Shown here piece by piece: positions 32,804-41,699 of a DNA stretch of 64,000 bases; the stretch's first letter is position 1, and each line of letters starts with the position of its first letter. Below the pieces are notes generated by a model. It had not been told where the DNA came from. It saw only the letters and a list, made by a program, of their open reading frames with translations, and searched no databases. The stretch is taken from positions 1-64,000 of the forward strand of contig CAKZPI010000034.1 in assembly GCA_937139155.1 (NCBI GenBank), given 5' to 3'. Both the position numbers and the translations under genes were made by a program. The DNA is from an uncultured Flavobacteriales bacterium. Its GTDB lineage: Bacteria > Bacteroidota > Bacteroidia > Flavobacteriales > JBLHRE01.

Positions 32804-33394
32804 TCATTTATGATGCGAGAAGAGGTCTCGTTCAACCAAGGCAATTAAAATGTGAATGATTTTGATGTGCACCTCCTGAATTCGGTCTGCATACCCAAAG
32901 AAGGGTACGGTGAGGTTGAGATCGGCGTAATTCTTCATACTTCCTCCATCGTTTCCAGATAGAGCAATTATTTTCATGCCTTTTTTTTGAGCTTCCGCGG
33001 AAGCGGCAATAATATTTGCCGAATTGCCCGAGGTGGAAATGGCTAAAAGCACATCTCCAGAATTCCCATGTCCCTCAATAAATCTCGAAAAGACCTTATC
33101 GTATCCGTAATCATTGGCTGCACATGAAAGAAAGGCTGGATCAGAAATTGCCATGGCTGGCAAAGCCTTACGATCCAATCTAAATTTTCCGGAAAGTTCT
33201 TCTGCAAAATGAATGGCATCAGCCATAGACCCTCCATTTCCGCACGAAATAACCTTATTACCCGATTTAAAGGCCTGACTTAAAATTTCACCGGCCCTTG
33301 AAATGCCGGCCACCAAGCCCTGATCATTCAACACCTTGGTCAGGAGCTCGGCGGCTTGGTTTAATTCAGATTTTACAAATTCTTCTGGAATCAT
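32804..33394 (-). CDS. gmhA: SIS-domain sedoheptulose 7-phosphate isomerase GmhA
   Basis: GmhA converts sedoheptulose 7-phosphate to D-glycero-D-manno-heptose 7-phosphate for LPS heptose synthesis. The 196-residue protein has the SIS core CGNGGSMADAIHFAEELSGKF (about 51-71), LAISTSGNSANI (about 115-126) and the C-terminal QEVHIKIIHIL helix, and it has normal length. Its ATG overlaps the stop of the dsbD-like gene by four bases (ATGA), indicating coupling. Confidence 0.9.
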   Translation of the reverse strand: MIPEEFVKSELNQAAELLTKVLNDQGLVAGISRAGEILSQAFKSGNKVISCGNGGSMADAIHFAEELSGKFRLDRKALPAMAISDPAFLSCAANDYGYDKVFSRFIEGHGNSGDVLLAISTSGNSANIIAASAEAQKKGMKIIALSGNDGGSMKNYADLNLTVPFFGYADRIQEVHIKIIHILIALVERDLFSHHK

Positions 33395-35361
33395 TTCTGG
33401 GCTTCAAATGCTGCTTTTCCACGATCTAACCAGTCTACAAATTTAGACACAGAAGGGTCATAGGCGGCAGGCTCAATCAAAGGTTCTAGGTTTTCATGGC
33501 CCAGCACCAAATAATAGGGCTGAGAATTTGCCCCGTAGTTGGTGGCCTGAAAATCAGACCATTTCTGACCGATTTCACGAATCTTCTTCCCAGACTCTGA
33601 AACGTACTGTTCTGATTTGGGAAGCTTTTCACGTTCATCTACGTACAAGGAAATCAATACATATTCATTGGCCAACCTTTTATGCACCGACTGATCGGTC
33701 CATACCTTCTCTTCCATCTTTCTACAGTTCACACATCCCCAACCGGTAAAGTCTAATAAGATTGGCTTTCCTTCGTCTTTGGCGTATTCAATTCCTGCAT
33801 CCAAATCATTGAAACAAGGAATGCCATTGGGGCAATGGTCTCCAAAGTCATAGTCTTGATTGGTTTGGGAGCTTCCGTGGGAAGAAAGGAGTCCGCCAGG
33901 CACCTCAGCATAATGTTCAGGTGGTGGGAATCCAGCAATGATTTTCACAGGGGCTCCAAAAATTCCGGGCACCAAATAGATTCCGAAAATCAGGAAGAAC
34001 AATCCGAAAAGCATTCTGGGAACCGAAATGGAGTCAACCGGTGAGTCTAAAGGCATTTTAAAGGCTCCGAATAAATAAAGGGCAAGGGCAAAGGCAATGG
34101 CCACCCAACAGGCTAAGAAAACTTCGCGATGAAGCCAATGTGCCTGCCATACCATATCTGCGGTAGACAAGAATTTTAAGGCAAAGGCTAGCTCTAAGAA
34201 ACCTAAGCTCACCTTAACGGTATTCAACCAGCCTCCTGATTTCGGCATGGAATTCATCCAGCCTGGGAATATGGCAAAAAGGGTAAAAGGTAAAGCCAAT
34301 GCAAAGCTAAATCCGAGCATGCCAATGGCTGGTCCCAAATAGGAACCTTTAACCGCGGCATCTACTAATAACGAGCCAATGATAGGTCCGGTACAAGAGA
34401 AGGAAACCAAGGCCAAGGTAAAGGCCATGAAAAAGATCCCTACCAATCCGCCTTTGTTTGAGGCTTCGTCGGCTTTATTCACCCATTTAGAAGGAAGGGT
34501 AATCTCAAAGGCTCCAAAAAAGGAAATGGCGAAAACCACAAAAAGAGCAAAGAAGACTAAGTTGAACCAAGGATCGGTACTCATGGCATTCAAGGCCGAA
34601 CTATCTCCTGTAAAGACAGTAACCAACATCCCAAGCAAAACATAAATGGTAATGATGGAAAGGCCGTAAATAATTGCTTTCCGAATTCCTTCAGACCTAG
34701 ACTTTGCTTGTTTGGTAAAAAAGCTAACGGTAAGCGGAATCATGGGGAAAATACAAGGCATAAGTAAGGCAAGCAATCCGCCTCCAAATCCGGTTGCGAA
34801 AATGGTCCATAAGCTGCTGGCCCGAACTGAGGTCTCTTCAGAGCCTGGTTTTTCAGGAGCTGGATCTGTTTTTCCCTCCTCAGGATTTTCTTTGGTTGGA
34901 GCCTCAGGCACATCTCCTAATTCAATTCTGAAATCATAGTATTCAGGAGGCAAGCACCTAGAATCATCGCAGGTCATGAAGGAAACAGCCCCGATGATCA
35001 AGCCATAATCTGCCTCAAGCTTAACCAATTGCTCAAACTCTGCCGAATGTGAGAAATAGCTTAGTTCCATTTCAAAATTCGGATCGTACTCGGTTTCGGC
35101 TTCAGATTGAAGGGTAAGTCCTACGGTATCAACCCCAACTAAGGTATCCCAAAAGAAAGTGGTGGGCTCTGGCCTAGGAAAGGTGTCTGGAAGGTACTGT
35201 GAGTAAAGATGCCAGCCTTCATCAATGGTTGCTTTGAACTTAATTTTATAGGTGTCATCTCCCGCTTCCTCAACGGTATGCGACCATTTTACAGGCTCTA
35301 AAATCTGGGCTTGGGCGAAAAAAGAAACAATCGCCAAAAGGAATGCAAAGCGTAATTTCAT
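33391..35361 (-). CDS. dsbD: DsbD family thiol:disulfide interchange protein
   Basis: The 656-residue protein follows the DsbD layout. It has a signal peptide (1-18, ending FFAQAQ). The periplasmic N-terminal domain (about 20-145) has a Cys pair in SFMTCDDSRCLPPEYY. A CcdA-like membrane domain with about eight helices comes next (about 185-480, Cys in MPCIFPMIPLTVSFF and SFSCTGP). The C-terminal thioredoxin-like domain carries GWGCVNCRKME at about 539-549. It moves electrons from cytoplasmic thioredoxin to periplasmic proteins. The C-terminal domain extends to the stop overlapping gmhA. Confidence 0.92.
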   Translation of the reverse strand: MKLRFAFLLAIVSFFAQAQILEPVKWSHTVEEAGDDTYKIKFKATIDEGWHLYSQYLPDTFPRPEPTTFFWDTLVGVDTVGLTLQSEAETEYDPNFEMELSYFSHSAEFEQLVKLEADYGLIIGAVSFMTCDDSRCLPPEYYDFRIELGDVPEAPTKENPEEGKTDPAPEKPGSEETSVRASSLWTIFATGFGGGLLALLMPCIFPMIPLTVSFFTKQAKSRSEGIRKAIIYGLSIITIYVLLGMLVTVFTGDSSALNAMSTDPWFNLVFFALFVVFAISFFGAFEITLPSKWVNKADEASNKGGLVGIFFMAFTLALVSFSCTGPIIGSLLVDAAVKGSYLGPAIGMLGFSFALALPFTLFAIFPGWMNSMPKSGGWLNTVKVSLGFLELAFALKFLSTADMVWQAHWLHREVFLACWVAIAFALALYLFGAFKMPLDSPVDSISVPRMLFGLFFLIFGIYLVPGIFGAPVKIIAGFPPPEHYAEVPGGLLSSHGSSQTNQDYDFGDHCPNGIPCFNDLDAGIEYAKDEGKPILLDFTGWGCVNCRKMEEKVWTDQSVHKRLANEYVLISLYVDEREKLPKSEQYVSESGKKIREIGQKWSDFQATNYGANSQPYYLVLGHENLEPLIEPAAYDPSVSKFVDWLDRGKAAFEAQK

Positions 35362-35394
35362 GTACTTATGGTTTGAATCGCGAAGAAGATAAAA

Positions 35395-36735
35395 TTATCC
35401 TTCTTTTAAAAGCTCGGCAAGATAACCCTTTTGACCTGGTTTGGCAATGGAGTTAAGATCGGCTAAGCGGTGTCCTGCCACCCAGTAAACCTTATTTCCG
35501 GCAACCAAAACGGGCACTCTTTTTCGGAGGGGAATGGGGATTTTCGCCTCTTTTAGAAGGTCAGATACCTGCTTACTCCCTTTGAAATTAAAAGGCTTGA
35601 TCTTATCGCCATCTTCAGGATTTCTAAGTACCACAGATGCATCCTGAGTCATTTCAATGGGTATGAAACAAGCGTTCGGATTCAATTGATCTGCATTGTA
35701 TTCGGTGGGCTTAATTCGAATTTTTTGGTTGTACCATTGAATTTCTTTCTGCGACCAATCTATGGTCAGGGCCTTTTTCGGGTTAAGGGAGGGCTCTATC
35801 CAAACCACCGGGTGGTAAAAATAAATTCGATGGGTATCGGTTTCTATGTACTTTCCGGCATCTGGCCATTTTCCATCCGACCAGCCCTTTAGGGCTAAGA
35901 AATGACTTCGGTCGAAACCGAATTCTCTCAAAACGTTAAAAACCAAGGCGTCTCCCCCAGGCAAACTTCTCATTTTCTCAAGCTCAAAAGAGTATACCCC
36001 GTAAACTTCCTTTAGATAATCTCCCTTAATTCTTTCTAAATGGTCAGCAAACCCAGCAAAAACATCCTGAAGAATTTGGCTGTTTCGAATCACACCATCC
36101 AAGATTTCTGGTTCCATTTCTTTGAGAATGGGCACCACCCAATGCCTTACATTGTTTCTCAGGTATTTGGTATCCGCATTGGAAGCATCTTCTTGGTAAA
36201 GAATTTGTCTAGACTCTGCGTAATCGTTGATTTCTGCCCGGGTAGCCTTAATGAAGGGACGAATGATGGGGTCGGTAAACCCTCTCATCCCCGCCATGAG
36301 CTTGGGGCTATACCCTTTGATTAGGTTTATGAGAATGGTTTCCAGTTGATCATCTGCATGATGAGCAAGGGCAATATACCGGGCATTTGCCTCTGATTTT
36401 AAATCATGAAACCAAGAGTACCTCAACTGCCGAGCGGCCATCTGAACCGATAGCCCAAGTTCTCTCGCAATCAAATGGGTTTTCACCTCTTTGATGTAAA
36501 CCGGAATTTTTCGTTCATCGCACCAATTCTTCACAAAATCCGCGTCGTGAACAGCCTCTTCCCCGCGAAGGGAAAAATTCATATGTGCCACGGCAATAGG
36601 AATTTCGGTCTCAAGAAAGCAATTCAAGAGTGACATGCTGTCTTTGCCCCCGCTTACCCCTACCACTACAGTTCCTGACCTATCTAATTGATGCTTAGCG
36701 TAAAAGGATAAAAGATGGTGAAGCATATCAAACAA
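35395..36735 (-). CDS. tilS: tRNA(Ile)-lysidine synthase TilS
   Basis: TilS modifies the wobble cytidine of tRNA-Ile(CAU) to lysidine using ATP. The 446-residue protein has the PP-loop VGVSGGKDS at residues 25-33, AHHADDQLETILINLIKG near 136-153, and RPFIKATRAEI near 174-184. The C-terminal TilS domain has NPEDGDKIKPFNFKGSKQVSDLL. Its start overlaps the end of the downstream-encoded pabB-type gene by eight bases (36728-36735), so the two share a transcript. Confidence 0.93.
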   Translation of the reverse strand: MFDMLHHLLSFYAKHQLDRSGTVVVGVSGGKDSMSLLNCFLETEIPIAVAHMNFSLRGEEAVHDADFVKNWCDERKIPVYIKEVKTHLIARELGLSVQMAARQLRYSWFHDLKSEANARYIALAHHADDQLETILINLIKGYSPKLMAGMRGFTDPIIRPFIKATRAEINDYAESRQILYQEDASNADTKYLRNNVRHWVVPILKEMEPEILDGVIRNSQILQDVFAGFADHLERIKGDYLKEVYGVYSFELEKMRSLPGGDALVFNVLREFGFDRSHFLALKGWSDGKWPDAGKYIETDTHRIYFYHPVVWIEPSLNPKKALTIDWSQKEIQWYNQKIRIKPTEYNADQLNPNACFIPIEMTQDASVVLRNPEDGDKIKPFNFKGSKQVSDLLKEAKIPIPLRKRVPVLVAGNKVYWVAGHRLADLNSIAKPGQKGYLAELLKEG

Positions 36736-38014
36736 ATATACTTCTTATTACCTCTTCTTGGGCCTTTAATTTCACCAAACATTCCATGTATTCTTCTTCG
36801 GCCTGGGAGGCAATGGTGATGGCCCCTCCAACCGGCAGGTTTAGAAAGGATTTTTTTTGATTGTAGAATGCTGAGCGGATGGTTACATTTAGGTCAAAGT
36901 CGCCCTCTGGATTCATATATCCTATGCTTCCTGAAAACATTCCCCGGTGAAAAGTTTCAAGCCGGTCTATGATTTCCATGCTGGATATTTTTGGGGCACC
37001 TGTCATAGAACCCATTGGAAAAGTGGCTTGTAGAATTTCTTCCATTTCAAGTCCTTCCTTCATTTCACATGAAACGGTGGTAATCAATTGATGTACGGTT
37101 GGAAACAAATGATGACCGCAAAGCTCTTCCACCTTTACTCCGCCTGGCACGGCAATCCGGCCCAAGTCATTCCGAACCAAGTCGGTAATCATGATGTTTT
37201 CGGCCCTCTCTTTCTCAGAGCTCATCAACTGCATCGCGATTTTCTCATCTTCTTCCATGCTCCCCCCTCGTCTTGCGGTTCCTTTCATGGGCTGAGAGAA
37301 AAGGGTGTTTCCTTTTTTCTTGAGAAATCGTTCTGGTGAATTGCTAGCCAGTATTGAGTCTTCATATTTGAAGAAACCGGCCATGGGAGATGGGTATTTT
37401 TTAAAGAGTGAGTTCAAATAGGAAGCCATGGGAAACTGCTCAGCCTCAGCCCTAAAATTCTGGCAATAGGTTACCTCATAAGCATCCCCCATTTGAAGGT
37501 GGACCTTAATTTTTTCTACCGCCAGGAGGTATTCCTCCCTACTCATTTCGGCCTTGATTTCAGGCACCCTTTCGGGGAAAGGATTCGGTTTGGATTTCAG
37601 AAACCGTTCCGGGTCAAGATCTCCGCGCAATACTTCCAAATATCCCTGATGAATTCTAAAAACCAGCTTGGGTAAAATCATCCCAGCCACTGGAAATCCT
37701 AATTCATCCGAATGTTGGGTATTTAGGTTTTCAATGGAATCTTTCAGGGAATAAGAAAAAAACGGGAACCTCCATTCTCCCTGGGTCTTATGGATGAAAT
37801 CATTCAACCCTTTCAAGGATCCCCCCTTCCATTCTTGGTCAACCCCAAATCCGGCCAATAGTGAAAACTCAGACGACCAAGGGTTGTACCCTGGCCTTAG
37901 ATCAGGATTCAGCAAGACCATTGAAACCGATTCTTTTTCGGCTTCAAGCAAAACACCCCGAAAAAAATTTCCGGGGTGCTTAATCTTTATTCTGTCTCCT
38001 TTAGAAAGGATCAT
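36728..38014 (-). CDS. pabB: Anthranilate synthase component I family protein, aminodeoxychorismate synthase PabB-like
   Basis: The chorismate-binding domain occupies the C-terminal ~260 residues, with SREEYLLAVEKIKVHLQMGD, SPERFLKKKGN, QPMKGTARRGG, VRNDLGRIAVPGGV, FPMGSMTGAPKI and GGAITIASQAEEEY. PabB makes aminodeoxychorismate for folate, but TrpE-like or isochorismate activity cannot be excluded from sequence. From ATG 38014 the product has 428 residues and starts one base after the lpdA stop. A terminator-like hairpin (37954-37978) lies inside the first 20 codons, so a later start at ATG 37921 (397 residues) is a serious alternative. Confidence 0.8.
   Translation of the reverse strand: MILSKGDRIKIKHPGNFFRGVLLEAEKESVSMVLLNPDLRPGYNPWSSEFSLLAGFGVDQEWKGGSLKGLNDFIHKTQGEWRFPFFSYSLKDSIENLNTQHSDELGFPVAGMILPKLVFRIHQGYLEVLRGDLDPERFLKSKPNPFPERVPEIKAEMSREEYLLAVEKIKVHLQMGDAYEVTYCQNFRAEAEQFPMASYLNSLFKKYPSPMAGFFKYEDSILASNSPERFLKKKGNTLFSQPMKGTARRGGSMEEDEKIAMQLMSSEKERAENIMITDLVRNDLGRIAVPGGVKVEELCGHHLFPTVHQLITTVSCEMKEGLEMEEILQATFPMGSMTGAPKISSMEIIDRLETFHRGMFSGSIGYMNPEGDFDLNVTIRSAFYNQKKSFLNLPVGGAITIASQAEEEYMECLVKLKAQEEVIRSIFV
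37951..37981 (-). terminator. Probable lpdA terminator inside the annotated 5' end of pabB
   Basis: CACCCCG (37954-37960) pairs with CGGGGTG (37972-37978) around an AT-rich loop. On the minus strand TTTT follows. It lies 38-65 bases beyond the lpdA stop, the usual place for a terminator, yet within the reading frame of the next gene if that starts at 38014. Confidence 0.55.
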
Positions 38015-38015
38015 C

Positions 38016-39416
38016 TTAAAGGTGAATGGGTCGGTTTTCCGTGGCTGCCATTGCGGCCTCTTTAATGGCCTCGGTAAAGGTTGGGTGAGCATGGCTCATT
38101 CTGGCAATGTCTTCCGCGGAAGCGCGATATTCCATAGCTACAACCCCTTCAGCAATCATATCAGCAGCTCTTGGTCCGCAAATATGCATTCCTAAAATCT
38201 CATCGGTTTCCTTGTCTGCCAAGATTTTCACTTGTCCGTCAGTATCCATGGACGCTCTTGCTCTTCCAAGGGCTTTGAAAGGGAAAGACCCGGTTTTATA
38301 GGCCACCCCTGCCTCTTTTAATTCTTCTTCGGTTTTCCCAACGCTTGCCACTTCAGGCCAGGTATAAACCACGTTCGGAATAAGGTTATAATCAATATGA
38401 GGTTTTTCACCGTTCATGAATTCAGCCACATAGGTGCCTTCTTCTTCGGCTTTATGGGCTAGCATTGCCCCGCGCACTACATCCCCAATGGCAAAAATAT
38501 TTTTCACCTCGGTTTGCATGTGTTCATTTACCTCAACTTGGCCTTTATCGTTGGTTTTTAGTCCGGCTGCTTCTAGGTTCAACCCCTCGGTAAAGGGCCT
38601 TCTACCCACTGACACCAAGCAATAATCACCTTCTAATTCAAGGGCCTTATCTTTTTTATCGGTGGCTTTAACCAGAACAGAATCTCCATTTCTTTCAACC
38701 GCATTTACCTGGGATGAAAGGTGGAATTTCATGCCTTGTTTCTTCAAAACTTTCATCAATTCCTTGCTCATGGCAGAGTCCATGGTTGGAATGATTCGGT
38801 CCATGTATTCAACCACGGTAACCTCAGCGCCGAGGCGTAAGTAAACAGACCCAAGTTCAAGACCAATTACCCCACCTCCAATCACAATCATATGCTTGGG
38901 CACTTCCTTAAGCATTAAAGCTTCGGTGCTGGTAATTACCCGCTCTTTATCAAGCTCAATGAATGGAAGGTTGCCGGGTTTTGAACCGGTGGCAATGATG
39001 GTTTTTTTAGCCTCAATGGTTTGTTCGCCATCATCTCCTTTAACCTTAATATGGGTAGCATCTTCAAAAGAACCAATGCCCTGAAGCACATCTATTTTGT
39101 TCTTTTTCATTAGGTAAGCCACGCCATCACAAGTTTGAGAAACCACATCGTCTTTACGACCGATCATTTTCTCCATATCCACCTCGGGGGCATTGATTTT
39201 AATTCCGTGAGTTTCAAACTGGTGGGCAGCTTGGTGGAAATGCTCCGAAGAATCAAGAAGGGCTTTGGATGGAATACATCCTACATTCAAGCAGGTCCCT
39301 CCTAAGGTTGGGTATTTCTCAATGATGGCGGTTTTCATTCCTAGCTGTGCACAGCGAATGGCTGCCACATATCCTCCAGGACCCGAACCGATAATGGCTA
39401 CATCGTATTTAGACAT
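38016..39416 (-). CDS. lpdA: Dihydrolipoyl dehydrogenase LpdA
   Basis: This is the E3 component of 2-oxoacid dehydrogenase complexes, which reoxidises dihydrolipoamide with NAD. The 466-residue protein has the FAD-binding GSGPGGYVAA (10-19) and the redox disulfide C42/C47 in GGTCLNVGCIPSK. The NAD-binding motif is VIGGGVIGLELGSVYLRLG (about 178-196). It also has IFAIGDVVRGAMLAHKAEEEG and the C-terminal catalytic HAHPTFTEAIKEA. The start is ATG 39416, 31 bases after a perfect -7 box. Confidence 0.96.
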   Translation of the reverse strand: MSKYDVAIIGSGPGGYVAAIRCAQLGMKTAIIEKYPTLGGTCLNVGCIPSKALLDSSEHFHQAAHQFETHGIKINAPEVDMEKMIGRKDDVVSQTCDGVAYLMKKNKIDVLQGIGSFEDATHIKVKGDDGEQTIEAKKTIIATGSKPGNLPFIELDKERVITSTEALMLKEVPKHMIVIGGGVIGLELGSVYLRLGAEVTVVEYMDRIIPTMDSAMSKELMKVLKKQGMKFHLSSQVNAVERNGDSVLVKATDKKDKALELEGDYCLVSVGRRPFTEGLNLEAAGLKTNDKGQVEVNEHMQTEVKNIFAIGDVVRGAMLAHKAEEEGTYVAEFMNGEKPHIDYNLIPNVVYTWPEVASVGKTEEELKEAGVAYKTGSFPFKALGRARASMDTDGQVKILADKETDEILGMHICGPRAADMIAEGVVAMEYRASAEDIARMSHAHPTFTEAIKEAAMAATENRPIHL

Positions 39417-39447
39417 GATGATTTGTAAATCAGGTTAAAATTGGGCG

Positions 39448-39455
39448 CAAAGGTA
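39448..39455 (-). promoter_or_regulatory. -7 promoter box of lpdA
   Basis: TACCTTTG on the minus strand is a perfect TAnnTTTG match 31 bases upstream of the lpdA ATG, in the 135-base gap between lpdA and the divergent peptidase gene. No convincing -33 TTG at normal spacing was found. Confidence 0.5.
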
Positions 39456-39551
39456 GGAAAGCAAATTAATCTACGCGAGGATTCAATCTTGATTAAATTG
39501 ATGGTAAGGCCTAGAATTAATACCTTCACCACCCCTAAATTAATTGTACCC

Positions 39552-41687
39552 ATGGAATTTAAAAACCTTTCACTCATTGGTTTGGCTTCAGCAGGAATTT
39601 TAAGTGCTTCATGCCTAATGGAAACAAAAGAATCACCAGAAATTGAATATCCTGAAACCAAAAAAGTAAATCAGGTTGACAACTACCACGGAACGGAGGT
39701 TGAAGACCCCTACCGTTGGCTTGAAATTGATACGGCTGCCGAAGTAGAAGCCTGGGTGGATGCTCAAAATGAGGTTACCCAAGCCTACCTTTCAAAGATT
39801 CCTTCACGGGATAAAATTGAGACTAGACTCTCAGAAATTTACAATTACGAAAGGTATAGCTCACCCTCAAGAGCCGGAGAATACTATTTCTTTTATAAAA
39901 ATGATGGCCTCCAAAATCAATCTGTGATTTACAGACAGAAAGGACTAGACGGTGAGCCTTCCCTTTTCTTAGACCCCAATAAACTTTCAGACGACGGAAC
40001 GGTAACAGCAAGCTTGGCCGGATTTTCAGACGATAAAAAATATGTGAGCATTCGAGTGAATCGCTCTGGGTCAGACTGGACTGAATTCTATGTTCGGGAG
40101 GTTGCTACCGGAAAAGAATTGAGCGACCAAATTAAATGGGCCAAATTCACCGGTACCTCTTGGTATAAAGATGGGTTCTTCTATTCTTCCTACGGAATTC
40201 CTGAGGAAGGCACAGAATACTCCCAAAAAAATGAATTCCATAAGGTTTATTACCACAAACTAGGAACCCCTCAGGCTGAAGACGAATTGATTTGGGAAGA
40301 CCCCAAAAACGCACTTCGGAATTTCTACGCCTATACCACCGAAGATGATCGCTTCTTAGTGGTTTCTGGATCGGAAGGAACCTATGGAAACTCCATTCGA
40401 GTTCGGGATTTGGTGAACGGACAAAAAGATTTCACCTTGGTATTCCCTGGCTTTGATTATGAATACTCAGTGGTAGACCATGTTGACGACAAACTATTGG
40501 TGTATACCAACCACGGAGCCGCCAATTTCCATTTGATTTTGGTTGACCCCTTAAATCCAAGCCAGGAAAACTGGGAAGTTCTCATTCCTGAAAAAGACTT
40601 AAAACTTGACCGGGTATCAACCGCTGGAAACTCCCTGATTGCTTTCTACCTAAAAGATGTAGCCTCTCAGGTAATTCAATACAATTATGCTGGCGATAGC
40701 ATCCGAGAAATCAACCTTCCAGATTTAGGTTCTGCAGGCGGATTTGGAGGATATCGAGAAGACACGGAGGTTTTCTACACCTTCGCATCTTATCTATACC
40801 CACCCAGCATTTTCCGATACAACCTAGAAACCGGAGAAAGCTCTTTGTTTAAAACGGCCAAACTAGATGTTGATCTAACCCAGTTTGAAACCAAAAGGGT
40901 TTTCTATAAAAGCAAAGACGGAACCAAGGTGCCCCTCTTTATTGTGCATAAAAAAGGCATGAAGCAAGATGGTAACAACCCTACCCTACTTTATGGATAC
41001 GGAGGCTTTAGCATAAACATCACCCCCAGGTTCTCTCCAAACAATTTCCTACTGCTTGAGCAAGGCGGAATCTATGCGGTAGCAAATCTAAGAGGAGGTA
41101 CCGAATACGGCGAAGCCTGGCATAAGGCCGGAATGTTAATGAATAAGCAAAACGTATTTGACGACTTTATCGCTGCCGCGGAATACCTCATCGATGAAAA
41201 TTATACCTCCAAAGAAAAACTTGGAATCAGCGGAAGAAGCAACGGTGGACTTTTAGTAGGGGCTTGTATGACCCAGCGACCCGAGCTCTATCAAGTTGCA
41301 TTTCCAGCCGTGGGAGTTCTTGATATGCTTCGATATCATAAGTTTACCATTGGTTGGGCCTGGGCCTCTGAATATGGATCCTCCGATGACCCCGAACATT
41401 TCCGAAACTTGTTCGCCTATTCTCCTTACCATAATTTGGAGAAAACAAAATACCCTTCAACAATGATAACCACTGCGGATCATGATGATCGAGTGGTGCC
41501 TGCTCATAGCTTTAAATTTGCCGCTAGGCTTCAAGAAATGCATACCGGAAACAATCCTGTTCTGATTCGCATCGATAAAAAAGCGGGACATGGAGCCGGA
41601 AAACCCATTGAAAAGGTAATTGAAGAAAATGCTGATATCTGGTCTTTTTTCTTCAACGAAATTGGACATATCTATTCCGAGGAATAA
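39552..41687 (+). CDS. Prolyl oligopeptidase family serine peptidase (S9A), probable lipoprotein
   Basis: The 711-residue protein has an N-terminal signal with a lipobox-like ILSASC (Cys21). A seven-bladed propeller domain (about 70-420) and an alpha/beta-hydrolase domain (about 440-705) follow. The catalytic Ser is in ISGRSNGG (about 563), the Asp in DHDDRVVPAHSFKF, and the His in KKAGHGAGKP. S9A enzymes cleave short peptides after proline. I start it at ATG 39552; the longer frame upstream would bury the signal sequence. It is the first gene of a five-gene operon running to 46761. Confidence 0.92.
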   Translation: MEFKNLSLIGLASAGILSASCLMETKESPEIEYPETKKVNQVDNYHGTEVEDPYRWLEIDTAAEVEAWVDAQNEVTQAYLSKIPSRDKIETRLSEIYNYERYSSPSRAGEYYFFYKNDGLQNQSVIYRQKGLDGEPSLFLDPNKLSDDGTVTASLAGFSDDKKYVSIRVNRSGSDWTEFYVREVATGKELSDQIKWAKFTGTSWYKDGFFYSSYGIPEEGTEYSQKNEFHKVYYHKLGTPQAEDELIWEDPKNALRNFYAYTTEDDRFLVVSGSEGTYGNSIRVRDLVNGQKDFTLVFPGFDYEYSVVDHVDDKLLVYTNHGAANFHLILVDPLNPSQENWEVLIPEKDLKLDRVSTAGNSLIAFYLKDVASQVIQYNYAGDSIREINLPDLGSAGGFGGYREDTEVFYTFASYLYPPSIFRYNLETGESSLFKTAKLDVDLTQFETKRVFYKSKDGTKVPLFIVHKKGMKQDGNNPTLLYGYGGFSINITPRFSPNNFLLLEQGGIYAVANLRGGTEYGEAWHKAGMLMNKQNVFDDFIAAAEYLIDENYTSKEKLGISGRSNGGLLVGACMTQRPELYQVAFPAVGVLDMLRYHKFTIGWAWASEYGSSDDPEHFRNLFAYSPYHNLEKTKYPSTMITTADHDDRVVPAHSFKFAARLQEMHTGNNPVLIRIDKKAGHGAGKPIEKVIEENADIWSFFFNEIGHIYSEE

Positions 41688-41699
41688 GAATTAGAAATC

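Noticed and set aside
39441..39551. N-terminal extension of the prolyl oligopeptidase frame
   Set aside because: It crosses the lpdA promoter region and would bury the lipoprotein signal sequence that begins at ATG 39552.
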